From positions 3,286,001-3,350,000 of the forward strand of contig JAJTUQ010000004.1 in the NCBI GenBank assembly GCA_021399445.1: a stretch of DNA of 64,000 nt. The letters run 5' to 3'. The notes under the pieces are model-generated. The model had not been told where the DNA came from and searched no databases. It saw nothing but the letters and a program-made list of their open reading frames with translations. Shown here in pieces: positions 33,095 to 46,194 of this stretch (its first letter is position 1; each line of letters starts with the position of its first letter). The DNA is from Xylogone sp. PMI_703 (Eukaryota; Ascomycota; Leotiomycetes). The position numbers and the translations under genes are program-made.

Positions 33095-35321
33095 ATGAGC
33101 AGGTGGTTCAGGTCAGCAGCGAAGGTCGAAGTGCCAGCTCTAGTTGCTGTGGATGAGGAGAATAATCTGAAGGCCGTTGAGCAGGCCCTGTTGCTGCTTC
33201 TGAATGATGACGTCAAAGAAGCAAATAAGAGGCTGCTGGAGAAGGATTCGGCCTACCACCACCTAGGTCGCGGGATCTCCAGCTTTATGGCATCAATGCT
33301 CGGTGCCGAGAAAGAGCTGCTGAAAGACGCAGCCGCCAAACTACAGTTGGCCGAGACCAAGACGTGGGAGGATATGAAGAGGGCAGAGAAAGACCCGGCG
33401 GCATTCCGATCGAAGATCTATCCGCCAGGAACCGAATACTTGTTATGTTACTCAATTGCTCAATTAACAAGTGCTATCACGGCTGTGTTGAGTGGCAGCA
33501 TATCAGAAGCTATCAAGGGTTTCTACAAGATGAGGAAAGCGTTTCTTACCCTGGATGGAATAATGCAAGTCGAGACGAGATATCTGAAACGGATGCAAAA
33601 CGGAAGCCGGAGTACCCTTGTATCCCGTGATGGATCTGATGGCAATACACGGACTTCCAAATCCACTCCCCTGTCTACTAGAGAGAACAGTTCTAGCAAA
33701 CTTTCGACACTAGCTAGCACTCTAAATCCCGAACTTGATTATGGATCTGACGCGGACTCCACTCGAAGCGCTCCGCCGGAGCTGGTCAATCCTGAAGGGA
33801 ATCACACTTCTCATGGGATCACTGATAGTGAGCTGAGTCCTAGACTCGCCGCATTGGATATTAGTATCCCTCCAGAGCATGAGCAGGATGCGATACCAAA
33901 CCTAATCATCCAAGAGCACAATACTATCGAGCCCGAGATGGCTGCTGAAATATTTACCCAGTACACGGATATATTCATATATTCAGGAACGCATCTCTGT
34001 TATGGTATCTTGTTGTTGGTTCTGTCCATGGTTGAGAACCCAGTCTTTAGCAAAATCCTCTATATTGTTGGATTCAAAGGAGACCGGCAACGTGGTGCCC
34101 AGCTCCTATGGCAAGCTACAAGCTTCACCAACTTCAATAGCGCCATCGCCGGTATCTCTCTTCTGGCATTCTACAACGGACTTATTGGAGCTTGTGATAT
34201 CCTTCCAACTCATCCCGGTGCCGATGAAGATATATCAGGATATCCGAAAGCGAAGTGCCGCGAGCTTTTGATTCGGATGCGGAAACTACACCCTGACAAC
34301 AAGTTTTGGAAGCTCGAGGAGGCTCGCATGCATTCATACAACCGTAACCTCCCCGCAGCTCTCGCCCTAATTAAGGAGAACTGTGAGAATGTTGAGAATG
34401 GCCTGAAACAGATGGCCATTATCAATATGTTTGAGAAATCCCTAGTAACAATGGCTACACATGGCTATCTTGAAACTGCAGAGTCTTGGCTCGCATGTTC
34501 GGATCTCAGTCAATGGAGTCCTGCACTGTATGCATACATGGTTGGAATTTCATATGTAGAATTATACCGCAATCATCGATTGACAGATGACGCTCTCGCG
34601 AAGAAGCACAAGGACAAAGCTACGGAGTATCTGAAGAAAGGCCCTCCCTTGGCTGGTAAACAGAAGGTTATGGGCAAGCAGCTTCCTTTTGATGTCTACG
34701 TGGTGAGGAAGATGCAGAAGTGGGAGGAGAGAGCTAAAGCATGGAACGTGGATCTCGTCGATGCCATAGGAGTGAGTCCATATACTGAAATGGTCTTCTT
34801 CTGGAACGGCATCCAGCGAAGTGCGACAGAACAGCTGGAAAAGTGTTTGGCTGCCTTGGAATGGGATCGCACAAGCCACCCTGAAAAGCACCAGGATAAC
34901 CTAGATGAACGCGCCATCGCCATGGTGCTAACAGCGTCAGTCTACAGAAACATGGGTAAATATGAAGAAGCGAGGAAACTGGTTCAGGAGGAGATTTTAG
35001 TACATGATAAGTATGACAATTCGACCCTTCTAGATTAAGAATCTGCGAAACGTGTCTAACATGTCTAAAACCAGGACTAAATTCAAAGGCCCGCTCAAAG
35101 ACGATTGGAGTCTTCCAAGCGCCTACTACGAAATGGCGTGTCTCGCATGGAGAGAGAAGGACCTGGATGGCGTAGATGAAAAGGCCAAGGTTCTCGAGTG
35201 CGAGGAGTGGTTGAAGAAGACGGAGAATGTCGATCCATACGTCCTCGAGACGAGGATGTCATTCAAGATCAAGACATCGCAGCTTACGCTGAGAAAACAC
35301 AAGGCGTATCTGGGCATGTAA
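33095..35321 (+). CDS. iml2: Iml2/TTC39 family protein (inclusion-body clearance, outer membrane)
   Basis: Member of the Iml2/TTC39 (DUF3808) family. The yeast protein is needed for lipid-droplet-dependent clearance of protein inclusions; a link to the mitochondrial outer membrane is also reported for the family. Two exons, 33095-35010 and 35075-35321, give 720 residues. The intron is 64 nt with a GTATGA donor and a CCAG acceptor, restoring HDKTKFKGPLKDDW. Family landmarks include NLKAVEQALLLLLNDDVKEA, FMASMLGAEKELLKDA, EYLLCYSIAQLTSAI, GIMQVETRYLKR, LCYGILLLVLSMVENPVFSK and VGFKGDRQRGAQLLWQATSF. Further C-terminal are the TPR-like MVFFWNGI and NMGKYEEARKLVQEE. A Ser/Thr-rich insert lies between about residues 168 and 280. 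Length is typical. Confidence 0.94.
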
Positions 35322-35883
35322 AAATAGCAACTGTAATCAAACAAGGCTAACACAAACAAAAAAGGCCTTATAGAGATGTATGTGTAATGATGGGAGTGAA
35401 GGGGAGTTGTTATAAGTGGAGTTTTTTTTTACGGGACATGGCATGAACGAAGACGTAACATAACATGGTTATGATATGACACTTTATATATATACATATA
35501 GAAACGGTATCATGGGAATTGAGATTTGTTTATTTGCTTCATTGAAATTATCATTACCTATTCTTGTTACCCTACGTTCTCTGGACACGCGTGCATGATG
35601 ATGGGTGCATAATAGCCCCAAAAGATTCTAGATAACGGTACAGAAGAAAAAGAGAAAAAAGTGTGTGATTGTGTAATTGTGTGAAAAGGGGGTGGTGATG
35701 ACATTATCCTACATTATTATCCCACCTTTTCCTTGCTACTTTGCGTAGGAACTAGGATTAAGATGAATGAATGGTGATTTCAAAGGGGTATCAAAGCTTC
35801 AAAGGGGGTAATGTGTGTGTATGTGTAGAGATCCAAGAAGACGACACAGACACAGAGCTACACGCACTACACATACAAGACAG

Positions 35884-35917
<34 letters not shown>

Positions 35918-37056
35918 GCTACTACCGAATCCCAAAATGTACAAGATAGCGAACCATCACCATGCACCCCTTTTCATCGATTGATCTACACATCAAATCG
36001 ACGAGAAGGTGATGGCGGTGAAAGTAGAATACCGTGGCAAGAACAAGCAATTCAAGAACCTTATTATTACCAGGTTGAAGAGAAAAAATTTCCTCCCGAA
36101 GAAAGAGTATATAAAAAGGTAAGTCCCATAAAGTTTCCCGTAAATTCCCTCCAGGAGTATCATCATAGCGCAAGGTAAAAGAGAAGAAGGAAAAAGGGAG
36201 CAGCGAATACTAAGCTAAGACCACGAGTCAAGCAACCACCACATGAAATGCCTAAAGAGAAGAAATCACAAAACACAAAAGCAGACGTATAAATTGGGGG
36301 AACAGAAAAGCAAATAAAGCAAATGCAAGCAACATGTTGTATTCCCATCCCAAACAGATTCAGCCTAAAAACCCGGAATGCCAGTTTGTGTGCAAGAAGG
36401 CAGCCTCTCCATGTATCATCCGTGTCTAAAGATGACACAAAAAAAAGCCCAACTCCCATCCCTGATAATAACACAGCAATGGAGTAGAAACCATACCGAA
36501 TCCCCTCGAGAAGACCCCATCAAAAAACAAATCAAACAGGTCTCGAGCGGCGACCTCCGCCTGCATGCCCATAAAAATTCGTTCCGGTATCGTTTCCTGG
36601 CGGAGGGTAGAATTGAAAGGAAGAAAACGAACTGCGTCGTGAAAGAAAGGGTGTCAGGAGTGAATGAGAAGTAGAAGAAATCCGAATGTGCAGTCAGAAA
36701 ACAGAAAGGTATATATGTTGACGGCCCCCAAATCGAAAAGCACAAAATGCCAGTCAATGAGCATACTGTACAAAGAAAATAAATAAGATATAGCGAAGGT
36801 ATTGATAAGAAAGAGACCCAGGTTGCAGAGACGGGACGCCAACTCCTTCTACCTGGCCATATGCTACCAGATACCACCCAAAGCAACAAATTATCCACCT
36901 GTCAATCCTTGACTTTAGATCCCTAATGCAAGATCTAAAATCCGCCGTGACGTATATTATATGCAAAAGGCATGAATGAGTCAAGTAGTGTATTGCTCAT
37001 TATCATTCCTTAAAACTTCGTGAGACATTCCATCATATTTTCGCCATCCTTTTTCA
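35322..37056. other. Long convergent intergenic region with CA microsatellite
   Basis: About 1.7 kb between the stops of iml2 and rsc7. It is purine-rich and AT-rich in places and contains a (CA)n tract. Long 3' untranslated regions are the simplest reading. Frames such as 35771-36178 are repeat-driven and not genes. Confidence 0.5.
35886..35916 (+). repeat. (CA)n dinucleotide microsatellite
   Basis: About 15 uninterrupted CA units; likely length-variable between isolates. Confidence 0.9.
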
Positions 37057-39361
37057 TCATTGCTGTCCTCCTGTCCATCCCCAGTTGCCGGTAGATCCCT
37101 GTGTCTGTTGCGTTGCCCACTGAGCACCAGGCTGAGGGCCAGATGTGTTTGTTGGTAAGTACTGGTGCGAACTTTGATCCGCTTGGTACAGCCCTCGGCT
37201 GGGATTTTGGTAACTCTGACCTAGACCCTGCATGCCTTGGTATGGCAGAGGTGCTTGCATTTGTGGGTTACTCGCCGAAGGACGAAGCTGTGGAGGAGCC
37301 TGCTGAGTTACTTGTTGAAGATGTGGCGATTGCTGAGCCGCGTGAGGGCTGTATGAAGGGAAGCCACTGTGCTGAGGAGATGGCTGCGGCTGAGATGGAG
37401 CCCACATTTGGTTCTGAGGCGTGAAATTTCCATACTGACCTGAACCCTGGGCAAGATTAGTTGACCCCATGGCCAAACTGGGCGATCTCCCGTGCAACTG
37501 ATCCGACCTCACGGTGCCCTGGGAAACACTACGCATAGGCGACTGAGGCACCGGATTCTGTTGATGCGGCGGTGGTTGGTACGGCTGTGGTGCAACCAAG
37601 GGCTGAGAGCTCGTGTGGGTGAGTGCGGGCTGCTGGAGACCCGTAGTAGAGTTGCGAGGAGACTGCAAGGCCGTAGTTGCCGGTAGACCATCGTTGGTAA
37701 CTACCGGCGGGGGAGCCATGCTCGTCACTGGAATTTCGTGTGGTTGCCTCCAGCGTCGGTCGAGATATTCGTGACTCCGTTGCCTCTGAGAATTGATCTG
37801 CTTGCTGTAGTCTGCAGCACTGTGTGCTTGTGCCAACATATCCGTTGGTGGACTAACCTGGGTCCGATCCTGATATGCCGGTCCTGTGATCTCTTGTCTC
37901 GGTCGAGGAACACTGCTGTAGTCTCTCATCCTCATCTCGCCTTGATCCGGACCCAAAGTAATCATTGGAAGAGTTGTAGCACTGCCAGTTCCGCTAAACA
38001 TCCCACCATGCAACGATTGTTGAGGATGAACGAAGTGGCCCGGCGTGTTGCTATAAACAACATCACCGTGATGCACTAACGACAACGATGCGTTGGCATT
38101 TGCTTCTGCAGCTGCAGCATCCCTTGCCTTCGCAGCGCCGGGTCTCTTTTCTCCCGCAAGATCCTCCTCCGTGAACCCTTGCTTCCGGGCTTTTGATTCC
38201 CAATAATCATCCCTTACACGCCTGCCGTTGACAATTACTCTGCTACCAAACTGCCGAAACATCGACTTGGCGGTCACGATCGCGATCTGGCGCGATCGGT
38301 ACGAGAAAGGAAGGATCTCTTGATGGATCAGGTCCTCCTTCTCGGACTGCGATGCTATAATCTTGTACAACGATCTGTTCTTGTTAAACAATAAGTATGA
38401 ATCGCGGTAGCCTAATACCCGGGCACACTCCGTCGCAAGCATGAAGAGCTTGTCTCCACGGTTAGGAACAAAAAAGGTCCGGCATCGGTACTCTCGGCCA
38501 TCCAGGAGGTGTCCTGTCGGGGTAACTTTCTTCTCGCCAGCTTCGTCATACTCGCGGGGAATATATTCGTCTCCCTCCGGTCCAAGCTGGTCTGTCGTAT
38601 GGTCCCTCACGGTCGGGAGTGCCTTGATGACGGATTTGGTCGGTGTCGGCTTTGGCGGGGAGACCTGGGTGGGTGTGATGTTGGTAAGCTGGGTAGGAAG
38701 AGGAGTATTTTGCGACTGTGGGGTATGTGGTGGTAGGTTCTGAGATGTCAAAGGCATTGTTGACTGGATAGGACTCTCCGGTATGGTCCCATGTCTTCCT
38801 CCTTTCATGGGTCGTCCTCGTTTTCTGGGTTTGTTATCTAGAGAAGAAAAAAGAAAGTTCGTATTAGCCCAAAAGTTCCGTGACGAAGGAAAATGCGCCA
38901 CCGAGGAGGAATGCGATCGCAACAGCTTTACCCTGATGGTGCGAAGAGGACAACAATACTTGAAAGGAAATTTTACGTACCATCGTCTGCGCCTTGACCA
39001 TCTCCGGAATGCAGCTCGGAGTAGTCATCTGGCGGCGAGCGACTACGTTTGAGGCCGCGAGGGGTCGTGTCGGGCGTGATGGTCGATGGAGGGTTCGGCA
39101 GAGCTGTACCTGTTTTCGCAATGTGGATGTCAGTCAAAGAAACGAGAGCTCGCACTCGCAAAATATTTATGTCAGATAATTTTGAAGATGGTTTAGATGG
39201 CGTCGCATAAGCATAATGAAAAAGTTTTCGGTGGACACGGATGCGTTGGAAGAGGCAGAGATGAAGCAGATCGTACCTGATGAGTTGAGAGCTGCAGGAT
39301 TGATGGTTCCTGTACCATCCGTGAGGCCGGCGCTCAGTCCATTTGTCTGCGTCGAATACAT
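37057..39361 (-). CDS. rsc7: Chromatin-remodelling complex subunit Rsc7/Swp82 (Npl6)
   Basis: Subunit of RSC and/or SWI/SNF nucleosome remodellers. Three exons: 39277-39361, 38981-39109, 37057-38837; 664 residues. Introns of 167 and 143 nt begin GTACGA and GTACGT. The second is followed by the basic KPRKRGRPMKGG (about residues 74-85), an AT-hook-like motif. The diagnostic Rsc7/Swp82 domain runs about residues 184-300: DGREYRCRTFFVPNRGDKLF, MLATECARVLGYRDSYLLF, NKNRSLYKIIASQSEKEDLI, PFSYRSRQIAIVTAKSMFRQ, FGSRVIVNGRRVRDDYWESK. The C-terminal half is Gln/Pro/Ser-rich and low-complexity, as in filamentous-fungal homologues. The upstream intron stays open in one frame, so a gene finder may read through it. 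The 5' side faces a 7.7-kb gene-poor region. Confidence 0.94.
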
Positions 39362-40653
39362 GGTGGGTGAAGGGCGCGATGCGCGAAGCAGCGACGTGGT
39401 CACCGTCCAGAGATCTGGTTCTGGGATGAATGGATGGTTGGTCGTGGCTATCAACGCGTTTGCGCAACGAGGCAAGCTTGGAGGAAGCCGTTCCGCTGCA
39501 TACGAACTCGTCCTGGAGGCTGCATTCAAGCGCGGTGGCGGGTGAATCGACGAGCTGGGGCCGAGACGACGCAACACCTTCGAGGAAGAGGGAGAAGCGT
39601 CACGATTGAGGAAAAAAATTGGAAGCTGCGACGATGCTCACGAGCTGGGTTGGGAGTTGCTGGAGCCAAAAAAGTTGTCGTGGTTGATGGAACTGCCCCG
39701 CTGGGTCGTTTGGTTGGATAGGTTCGGTTGCTTGCGTCGAGAGATAATCAGAGGTGATGGAAGCTTACCCGCTCTTGCGCTCGTCACGGATGCTCGTAAA
39801 CCCTGCTGATTCCCGACCTCTGGTGCCAGACGCCAGGACGCAAGGACAGTCTTGCAGCGACGCAAGGACGACGGTCGACCCGTGGGACCTGTCCGGGGCA
39901 GGAAAGCAGCTAATGAGCTAATAGGTAATGGGCCACGGCCAAGACGCGCAGGCGCAGGCTCAGGCTTCAGGCTTAGGCAAAGTTTCTTCTCTGGCTTGAG
40001 AGGCGCGCAACTGACTGATTGACGGACGAGGCTACCGGCCGAAGAGGGAAAGGGCGATGATTAGTTACGAGATTGGTAGTAGTAGTAGTTGAAGGTGGGT
40101 GAAAAGCGCGACTTCCAAGAGAAGAAGACGACCAGAAGAGAAAAGAGGGAAGAGGGAGAAGCTCCAGTGCTCAACCTGAGGAATCCAACAACTGCAAGTG
40201 CCAACAGCTGAAGAGTCAAAACTAATAATAATAAAACAGCTTGCGACGGGGTTCGAGAAACCACACGTTTGTGACGAAAGCTCCGATGGAAGGTCCCAGG
40301 AAAAAGGTCCCTCGCGCACCCAGAAGAGGAGCCTTGCGCAGCACCGGAGGGAAACAAAAGACGAGTTTAACTCTATTAGATGCTACACCCGTCGCGCGCA
40401 GCAGTGGAGCAAAGCACCCAGTCAGAAAGAGGGAATGCGGGAGATCCAATCTTCGGACAAATATCCTCGGGCCTGGCTGCATAAGATTTGGACGCAGGTG
40501 AGTCGTGCAGGCTGAATTGTCGTCGTTGGCTGCAATTCCCGGGAAAGCAGCAGGAAAACCCAGCCACAGTAGTGTCGCGCTGCACGAGAGACCAGACCCG
40601 TACGGGCGCCTGCAAAGGGCAGCGATCAGCTTGCAGCCAGACGTGCAGCCAGA

Positions 40654-40673
40654 AGCAGCAGCAGCAGCAGCAG
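40654..40673 (+). repeat. (AGC)n trinucleotide repeat
   Basis: Six or seven AGC units followed by degenerate CAGACG units to about 40690. Intergenic simple repeat. Confidence 0.85.
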
Positions 40674-41535
40674 ACGCAGACGCAGACTCAGAAACAGAAA
40701 CAGATATCGACTGTGCGCGTGCGACGTGCGTTGCAGAGGTGTCGTTCTGGCGCAGAAACCCGCGACCGGGCAGCTGGAATGTCGTTGGATGAATATGCGA
40801 TGTCGTTTGAAGAGACGCTGGAAGTGGAATAATTAATCGCAACGCACGTTACGACCACACGCAACACGGACTCGACACACGGACACAACACACGGCCCTT
40901 GGACGCTGGGGTGCTTTTCTTTTTCTGAGAGCAATACTGTGTAATGGTGATGGGTCCGTTAGGGAGGCATGCGATATGACGGAGAGGCTGGCGCGCCGCG
41001 TGCGAGCAGGGCCGGTCGGCTCGATAGGCTCGATACACAACAGCTAACGGAGGTATGATGCGAATCTTCTCTCTCGGATTGCTCGGCCGGGGCCACGCTC
41101 AACCCACAATAATACCGTGTACAGTAATCCTCTGATAAATGGAAAAGGGAAAACGCTTCACAGAGCTGCAGTCAGAGACACGATGATGCCGGTGCTGATG
41201 CTGATGCTGATGATTCTGGCGCGGCGTGATTGCTTGCTACTGGCGATTGCTGATGTGCTGACTACCCGTATTCGGGCTTCTTGGAGGGAGATGCACAGCC
41301 CGAAAGTCTCGAGTCCTTTTTGTTTCCTCACCACGGCACTCTCACTCTCACCTTCGGCGATGAGAATAATGGGGCCAGGCAAAGCAGAACAACGTTGATT
41401 TGATGGGCAAGGGAAAAAAATTTTTATCAACAGAGCATCGCAATTCGAAGACCGGATCGCTTAGATGCCAAATATAAAATCTCCAACGACAGGATAGAAC
41501 CAAGCTTGCCCTGCGTGCATACGCCGACCGATGGT

Positions 41536-41564
41536 CTGCTGCTACTGCTGCTGCTGCTGCTGCT
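41536..41564 (+). repeat. (CTG)n trinucleotide repeat
   Basis: About nine CTG units with one interruption (CTA). Intergenic simple repeat. Confidence 0.85.
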
Positions 41565-42531
41565 TCTCTTCTCGAAGGCACCCTAGTTACAAATTTTTTA
41601 CCCACAAGTCAAGTCACTGCCCCGGGCTAGCACGGATAGCGGGACTTTTTTCGGTCTGGGTGAAAGCGTATACATCGCCCGATGGGGTAGCACTTATCCC
41701 CATGTCATCTGGGAATTATTCATCAAGAAAGTCATATTTCTTGGTCCGGCAGCAGCCAGGATTGGACCAGCGCGGCGCAGCCATTGGCGGAGGCCGAGGG
41801 GACAAGAGCTGCTAGAACAGTGCCAGAGAACGCGATATCACGCACCAGGTCACTTGCACCGATAGCAGCAGGCACTAGACCAGCATGCAGTCGAGGGGCA
41901 CTTAGATAGCCGCTCAGAATATATTACCACGAAATGCAAGATTTCACAAGACTGCCCCGAGGCGCGTCAGTGTCAGTGTCAGTGCTAGTGTGTACGTGCG
42001 CAGACGGAGAAGAAGCTTCAGCATTAACATTGGCATCATCATCATCAACGGCGATCGATACAGAAGGGTACATGGGACATGGACAGAGATGGAGAGACAT
42101 GGACCAGGACTCGGGCTGAGGCTGGAGCTGGAAGCTGGAGGACAAGGCTCCGTTTCCCAACCCTAGCGCAGCCAGTGGGAGCAAAGCTGTAGCTGTAGCT
42201 GGAGCGCGGCGCGCGTGGACAGAGGGACGATACGTACCCGCAGAATAAAACTCCGGAGACAAAGTACGATAATAATACAGCTTCCATATGGCAGAGAGGG
42301 ATACGGATCTCATTGTGAGTGGACGTCGGCATGGTCTGTGTGGGTGAAACAGGCAGCCGTCCCGTACCGGAACCTCAGGTTGGAGGTGGAGGGGGAGACC
42401 ACAGAAGGGAGCAGGTCGATTTCGGGTGCGCTGCCCTTCCTGGCGGGTCTCTGGCGCGTCTAGAATGCGTTGAAATGCGCAATGCAACAGAGGGGTTACC
42501 CCTCGATGGCCCTCCCTCACTCTCGCTCTCC

Positions 42532-42582
42532 ACTACCACCCATCACCACCATCATCATCATCGACCACCACGGCCACTACCA
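42532..42582 (+). repeat. CAC/CAT-rich repeat tract
   Basis: Imperfect CAC and CAT trinucleotides over about 50 bases. Intergenic simple repeat. Confidence 0.8.
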
Positions 42583-43637
42583 CGCGCACCCTTTTTTCCC
42601 AGACCCTAGCAACCCGCCGTTACCAACCGCACCACAGCCGTCTGAATGGCCATGCACATCCTCGTTCTCCTTCAGCAGCCCAGCGCCACAGCTGAAACCT
42701 GATTGAAGAGGCTTCCACAGCTTCCACCATCTGCCCCAAATCCCATCTGCGCGTCGCTCATTGGCCCCGAGTGCCTTGCGCGTCCAGTGGATCGCCCGTT
42801 GACGCACTCATCGCCATGATTCGAGGGAATGCGGAATGAGGGGCAGCAATCTGTCTCGACGTGCTTCGCTCGATACGAGACACCAGCAGCATCCCGGGCA
42901 CATTACCAAAAGTTTATTGATGCCTCAGAGTCCTACAGCATGCTACTGTACGTACCTTCGCGTGCTTTGGTACCTTTTGGCAGTTGCTGTATTTGACACG
43001 AACACGACCGAAGGGGCAAAAATTAATCAATACTGGTAGCCAAGTTATAAAAAGAAACGACGCGCGACTGACGGCTTTAGCAAGTGGTAATCTGGCCTCG
43101 GTGCTTCTCATCTTCTCGTTTCCTCGTGTGGTTTTATTTTAGCTCCGTTCCATTTTCCATCCTAAAAGCAGCCTGCTGATGCAGAGTGGGTTGATTTAGA
43201 GAATGCTCCCAAACAAACTTCCTTTGCAGCAGTGCCCAATGATCGGGCAGCCTGCTTCGTGCTTGGCCATATACTACTCTGGCCCTTTGGCACTGGACTC
43301 GCTCTGCGGCAGATGCTCCAGTCGTCCTGGCCGCTTACTCGGCACATCCAACCAGCGTTGCCCTTTTGCTTCGGTCGGAGGCCAGCTCAACCGGAGGATC
43401 CTGGGTAGAGTACGGGTTACCAAGAATCATGAGCGAGCAAGGCCATGCAGGCGTCGAAAATATCTTTTAGGGTAGGATCCCGTATCAGCACCGTATTCCT
43501 CATGTTTTTACGTGCTCTAGACTGGATCTTCTCGGGCAGTGTGCCCCTCAGATTATTGCCATAGTCCTTGCTCGCCGATGCCGTCAGAATGGGGGATTAC
43601 GTGAGTTGCGGATGTCTGTTCCTGCCTATGATATGAG

Positions 43638-43661
43638 TGAGAGACGGAGAGAGAGAGAGAA
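43638..43661 (+). repeat. GA-rich dinucleotide tract
   Basis: Short purine GA tract with one interruption; intergenic. Confidence 0.8.
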
Positions 43662-43803
43662 GGAAAAACGAAAGAAGGGAAATCCTTGCTGATGCTATGT
43701 ATCTTTCACGTACGGATTACTGTACCGACAGATGTCTCTACTGGGGATAGGGCCAGTACGGTGGTACAACACAGGAAGCAGGCGTCGTACATGCTACATG
43801 CGA

Positions 43804-43878
43804 CATCATACATCATACATCATCATATCATACAGCAAGAAGTCAAAACACGCCGCAGCAGCAGCAGCAACAACAACA
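43804..43878 (+). repeat. CATCATA tract followed by GCA and CAA repeats
   Basis: Imperfect CATCATA units at 43804-43832, then after a short spacer GCA units from 43854 passing into CAA units. Intergenic. Confidence 0.8.
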
Positions 43879-44810
43879 GCACCAAACCGTAGAAGCTAAG
43901 CAGACGCCAGTTGGGTGCAGCGCAGCGCAGTGCAGGACCATCTGCAGCAGAATGCAGCCAAGTGCAGCAGTTGCCGAAGGGTACAGACGCAGCGCTGGCG
44001 AGAAAGGGCGATCGCTGGATTCCTATTGAGACGGGCAGAGCCGCACTTGCATAGTGAGATCATTGGGCCACATGACTTGTCTGTGAGAGTGAGACATGGC
44101 TGACATTTTTTGGAGATTTTGCTTTTTCCCTTCCACCTCTGCGCCTGGGCCTTTTGCATGGTTGATGCTGGACCAGTCGCCCGGTGTGGATGAGGGTTGA
44201 AGATCCCCCTCCATGCGAGCCATGCCACTCGACGATGCCCAGAGCGGCAGCGCCGTCGAAAAGGGAACAAGCCAAGCACCACGAGGGAGCGAGGGAAGGG
44301 AAGGGAGGGAAAGGAAAAGGCAAGTGGGTCAGACGGGCATCAAGCTCCAGTCCAGGGCGGGCGGGCCCATGGAGGAGAGCACGGCAAAGTACGCAAGAAG
44401 GGAGGAGTGTGACCCAGTGCAACCGCTGCCACCGCTGCCACTGCATGCATCCCCCTTCAACCCACGGCGCGCACAGAGGCCGCCAGCCCGCCGGGGGGGT
44501 GATGGATGGCCCGCAGCAAAGCAGCAACCAGCAGCCAGAGCAAGCCAAAAGCAGCAGAGACAGCAGCGGGACCCAGGTGCGGGCGCGCTCGTTGGTCACT
44601 TAGGGGGTTATGCACAACATCAGCCTGCGCAAGTCCGGGCGCCTTTCCCTCGCTACACCCACCAGCAAGCTGCCATGTTCCCCTCCATGTCCCCTCGGTC
44701 CCCGCGCCTGGCATCACAATCATCCATCTGCTGTACCAAACGAAACAATACGGTACGGTATTAAATACCATCCACATTCCATTCTGCAACATATCAGGCT
44801 GGCCATCCTA

Positions 44811-44835
44811 GGCTGGGCTGGGCTGGGCTGGGCTG
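44811..44835 (+). repeat. GGCTG pentanucleotide tandem, five copies
   Basis: Five perfect tandem copies of GGCTG in intergenic DNA. Confidence 0.9.
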
Positions 44836-44897
44836 CTCTCCCGTCGAGATGCCAGAAATCTGCATGGCCGCATGCTTCTCATACAGTCCAGTACTTT

Positions 44898-44915
44898 GGT
44901 GGTGGTGGTGGTGGT
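44898..44915 (+). repeat. (GGT)n trinucleotide repeat
   Basis: Six GGT units followed by a degenerate unit; intergenic. Confidence 0.85.
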
Positions 44916-45669
44916 AGTGGTTCAGGGTACGGCACCACGGTACAGACTACTGTGTACACTACCCTACGCTACAGCACTGCACTGCACAGTACATCCGCAC
45001 ATCCACACCCCGCGGCACCGCAACACCTACAGTAGTACATCCAGTACATACACTCGATACAGCACAGTGGATTCTACAGGACTGTATATTCCACACACAC
45101 ACACTTAAAAGCTCCCACATGCAATATATTATGTACACACACATACACACACACATGCTTCCTGGCATACATGCCCCGCGGACAACCACCACCATCACCA
45201 CAACCACCCAGCCCAACGCAATCTATTCCACTGCATTCGCAAACCTCCCTTGGAACCGGTTGTCCTTCAGCAAGAGACAGGCGAGCTGCAGGCGCGGCGG
45301 GAGATCTTCTCTTCACACCCACCACCCAAACACGCCCGCGACCAGCGCGGCAGCATGGCATATTCGGCTCGTGCAGCGCTCAAGCCCAAGCTGCTCCCGA
45401 CCACCACTTGCTTTGTACCTTATCTCAACGTTGCCCAGATCTTCCCGGCAAAGCAGAGTGCATGCAATGTAAAAAAAAAATTTTTTGGCTCTTTGGTAAG
45501 AACAGGTCAACTCTTTGGAGAGTTGAGTCATTCGATTTCCCCAACAAAATAAGCTTTCTTTTTTTCCCCATCGTTGGGTTGTTTCGAAACGCTGCCGTCT
45601 TGAACCGCGTTGCACAGCACCGGAGCATTATACAGTACTTACTTGGACCCAAGCTCAGAACAGTAATGC

Positions 45670-45733
45670 GGTACAGTACAGTACAATAATACAACACAAT
45701 ACAATACAAAACAATACCAGTACCGTACCATAC
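45670..45733 (+). repeat. GTACA/ATACA-type degenerate repeat cluster
   Basis: A run of overlapping GTACA, AATACA and ACCGTACC words. Part is palindromic around GTAC. See findings. Confidence 0.75.
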
Positions 45734-46147
45734 CTGGTCGGCCGTGGACTGGCAGCGAACTACCGAAGATGCGCGGGCAAGTGCTCAGTATGTACCGCGG
45801 AGGAAGACCTGGACCAGCCTGGGCCATACTGTAACTCACTGTACTGTGCGAAATTGAGAATAATGGGCCCAGCGATGACGAACTTGGTGTCTTCGAGGAT
45901 CTCGGCGCGATGGCCATGACCTTCCACATGACCACCATTCGATAGTTGCAAGCCGGGCTTTAGCTTCTTGGTATGGCATACCCGCCATAGCGCTGCGTAG
46001 ATCTGAAGCTATTTCGACCCACGGTCCGCATCAAGGCACGCAAGTCGGCGGGAGGGAAATAATGGGGTGTGTGTGGGTGTGTGTCTGGCATCTGCCACAG
46101 CGCCCCGTTCCCTCGTCCCCTCCAGACTTGCGCCCCGTCTCGCAGCG

Positions 46148-46194
46148 CTTCCCCTCCCCCTCCCTTTCCCCCTTTCCCTTCCTCCCTTCCTTTA
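46148..46194 (+). repeat. Long pyrimidine (C/T) tract upstream of dis3
   Basis: Nearly pure C and T on the plus strand over about 47 bases, roughly 0.9 kb before the dis3 ATG. CT-rich blocks are common in fungal promoters, but the distance makes a core-promoter role uncertain. Confidence 0.75.

Noticed and set aside
35771..36178. 135-codon frame including a Thr-His repeat
   Set aside because: The repeat is the translated CA microsatellite; no other protein features.
38973..39467. 164-codon frame reading through the first rsc7 intron
   Set aside because: The start codon of rsc7 lies in a different frame at 39361, and splicing 39277 to 39109 gives a better N-terminus; the read-through is an open intron.
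40222..40842. 206-codon frame in desert 1
   Set aside because: Ser/Ala runs come from AGC and CTG repeats; no recognisable domain, no splice partners.
41924..42520. 198-codon frame in desert 1
   Set aside because: Compositional; low-complexity His/Asp/Ala stretches from repeats, no family resemblance.
44060..44764. Overlapping long frames on both strands in a GC-rich patch
   Set aside because: Several frames open at once, as expected from high GC; none has a domain.
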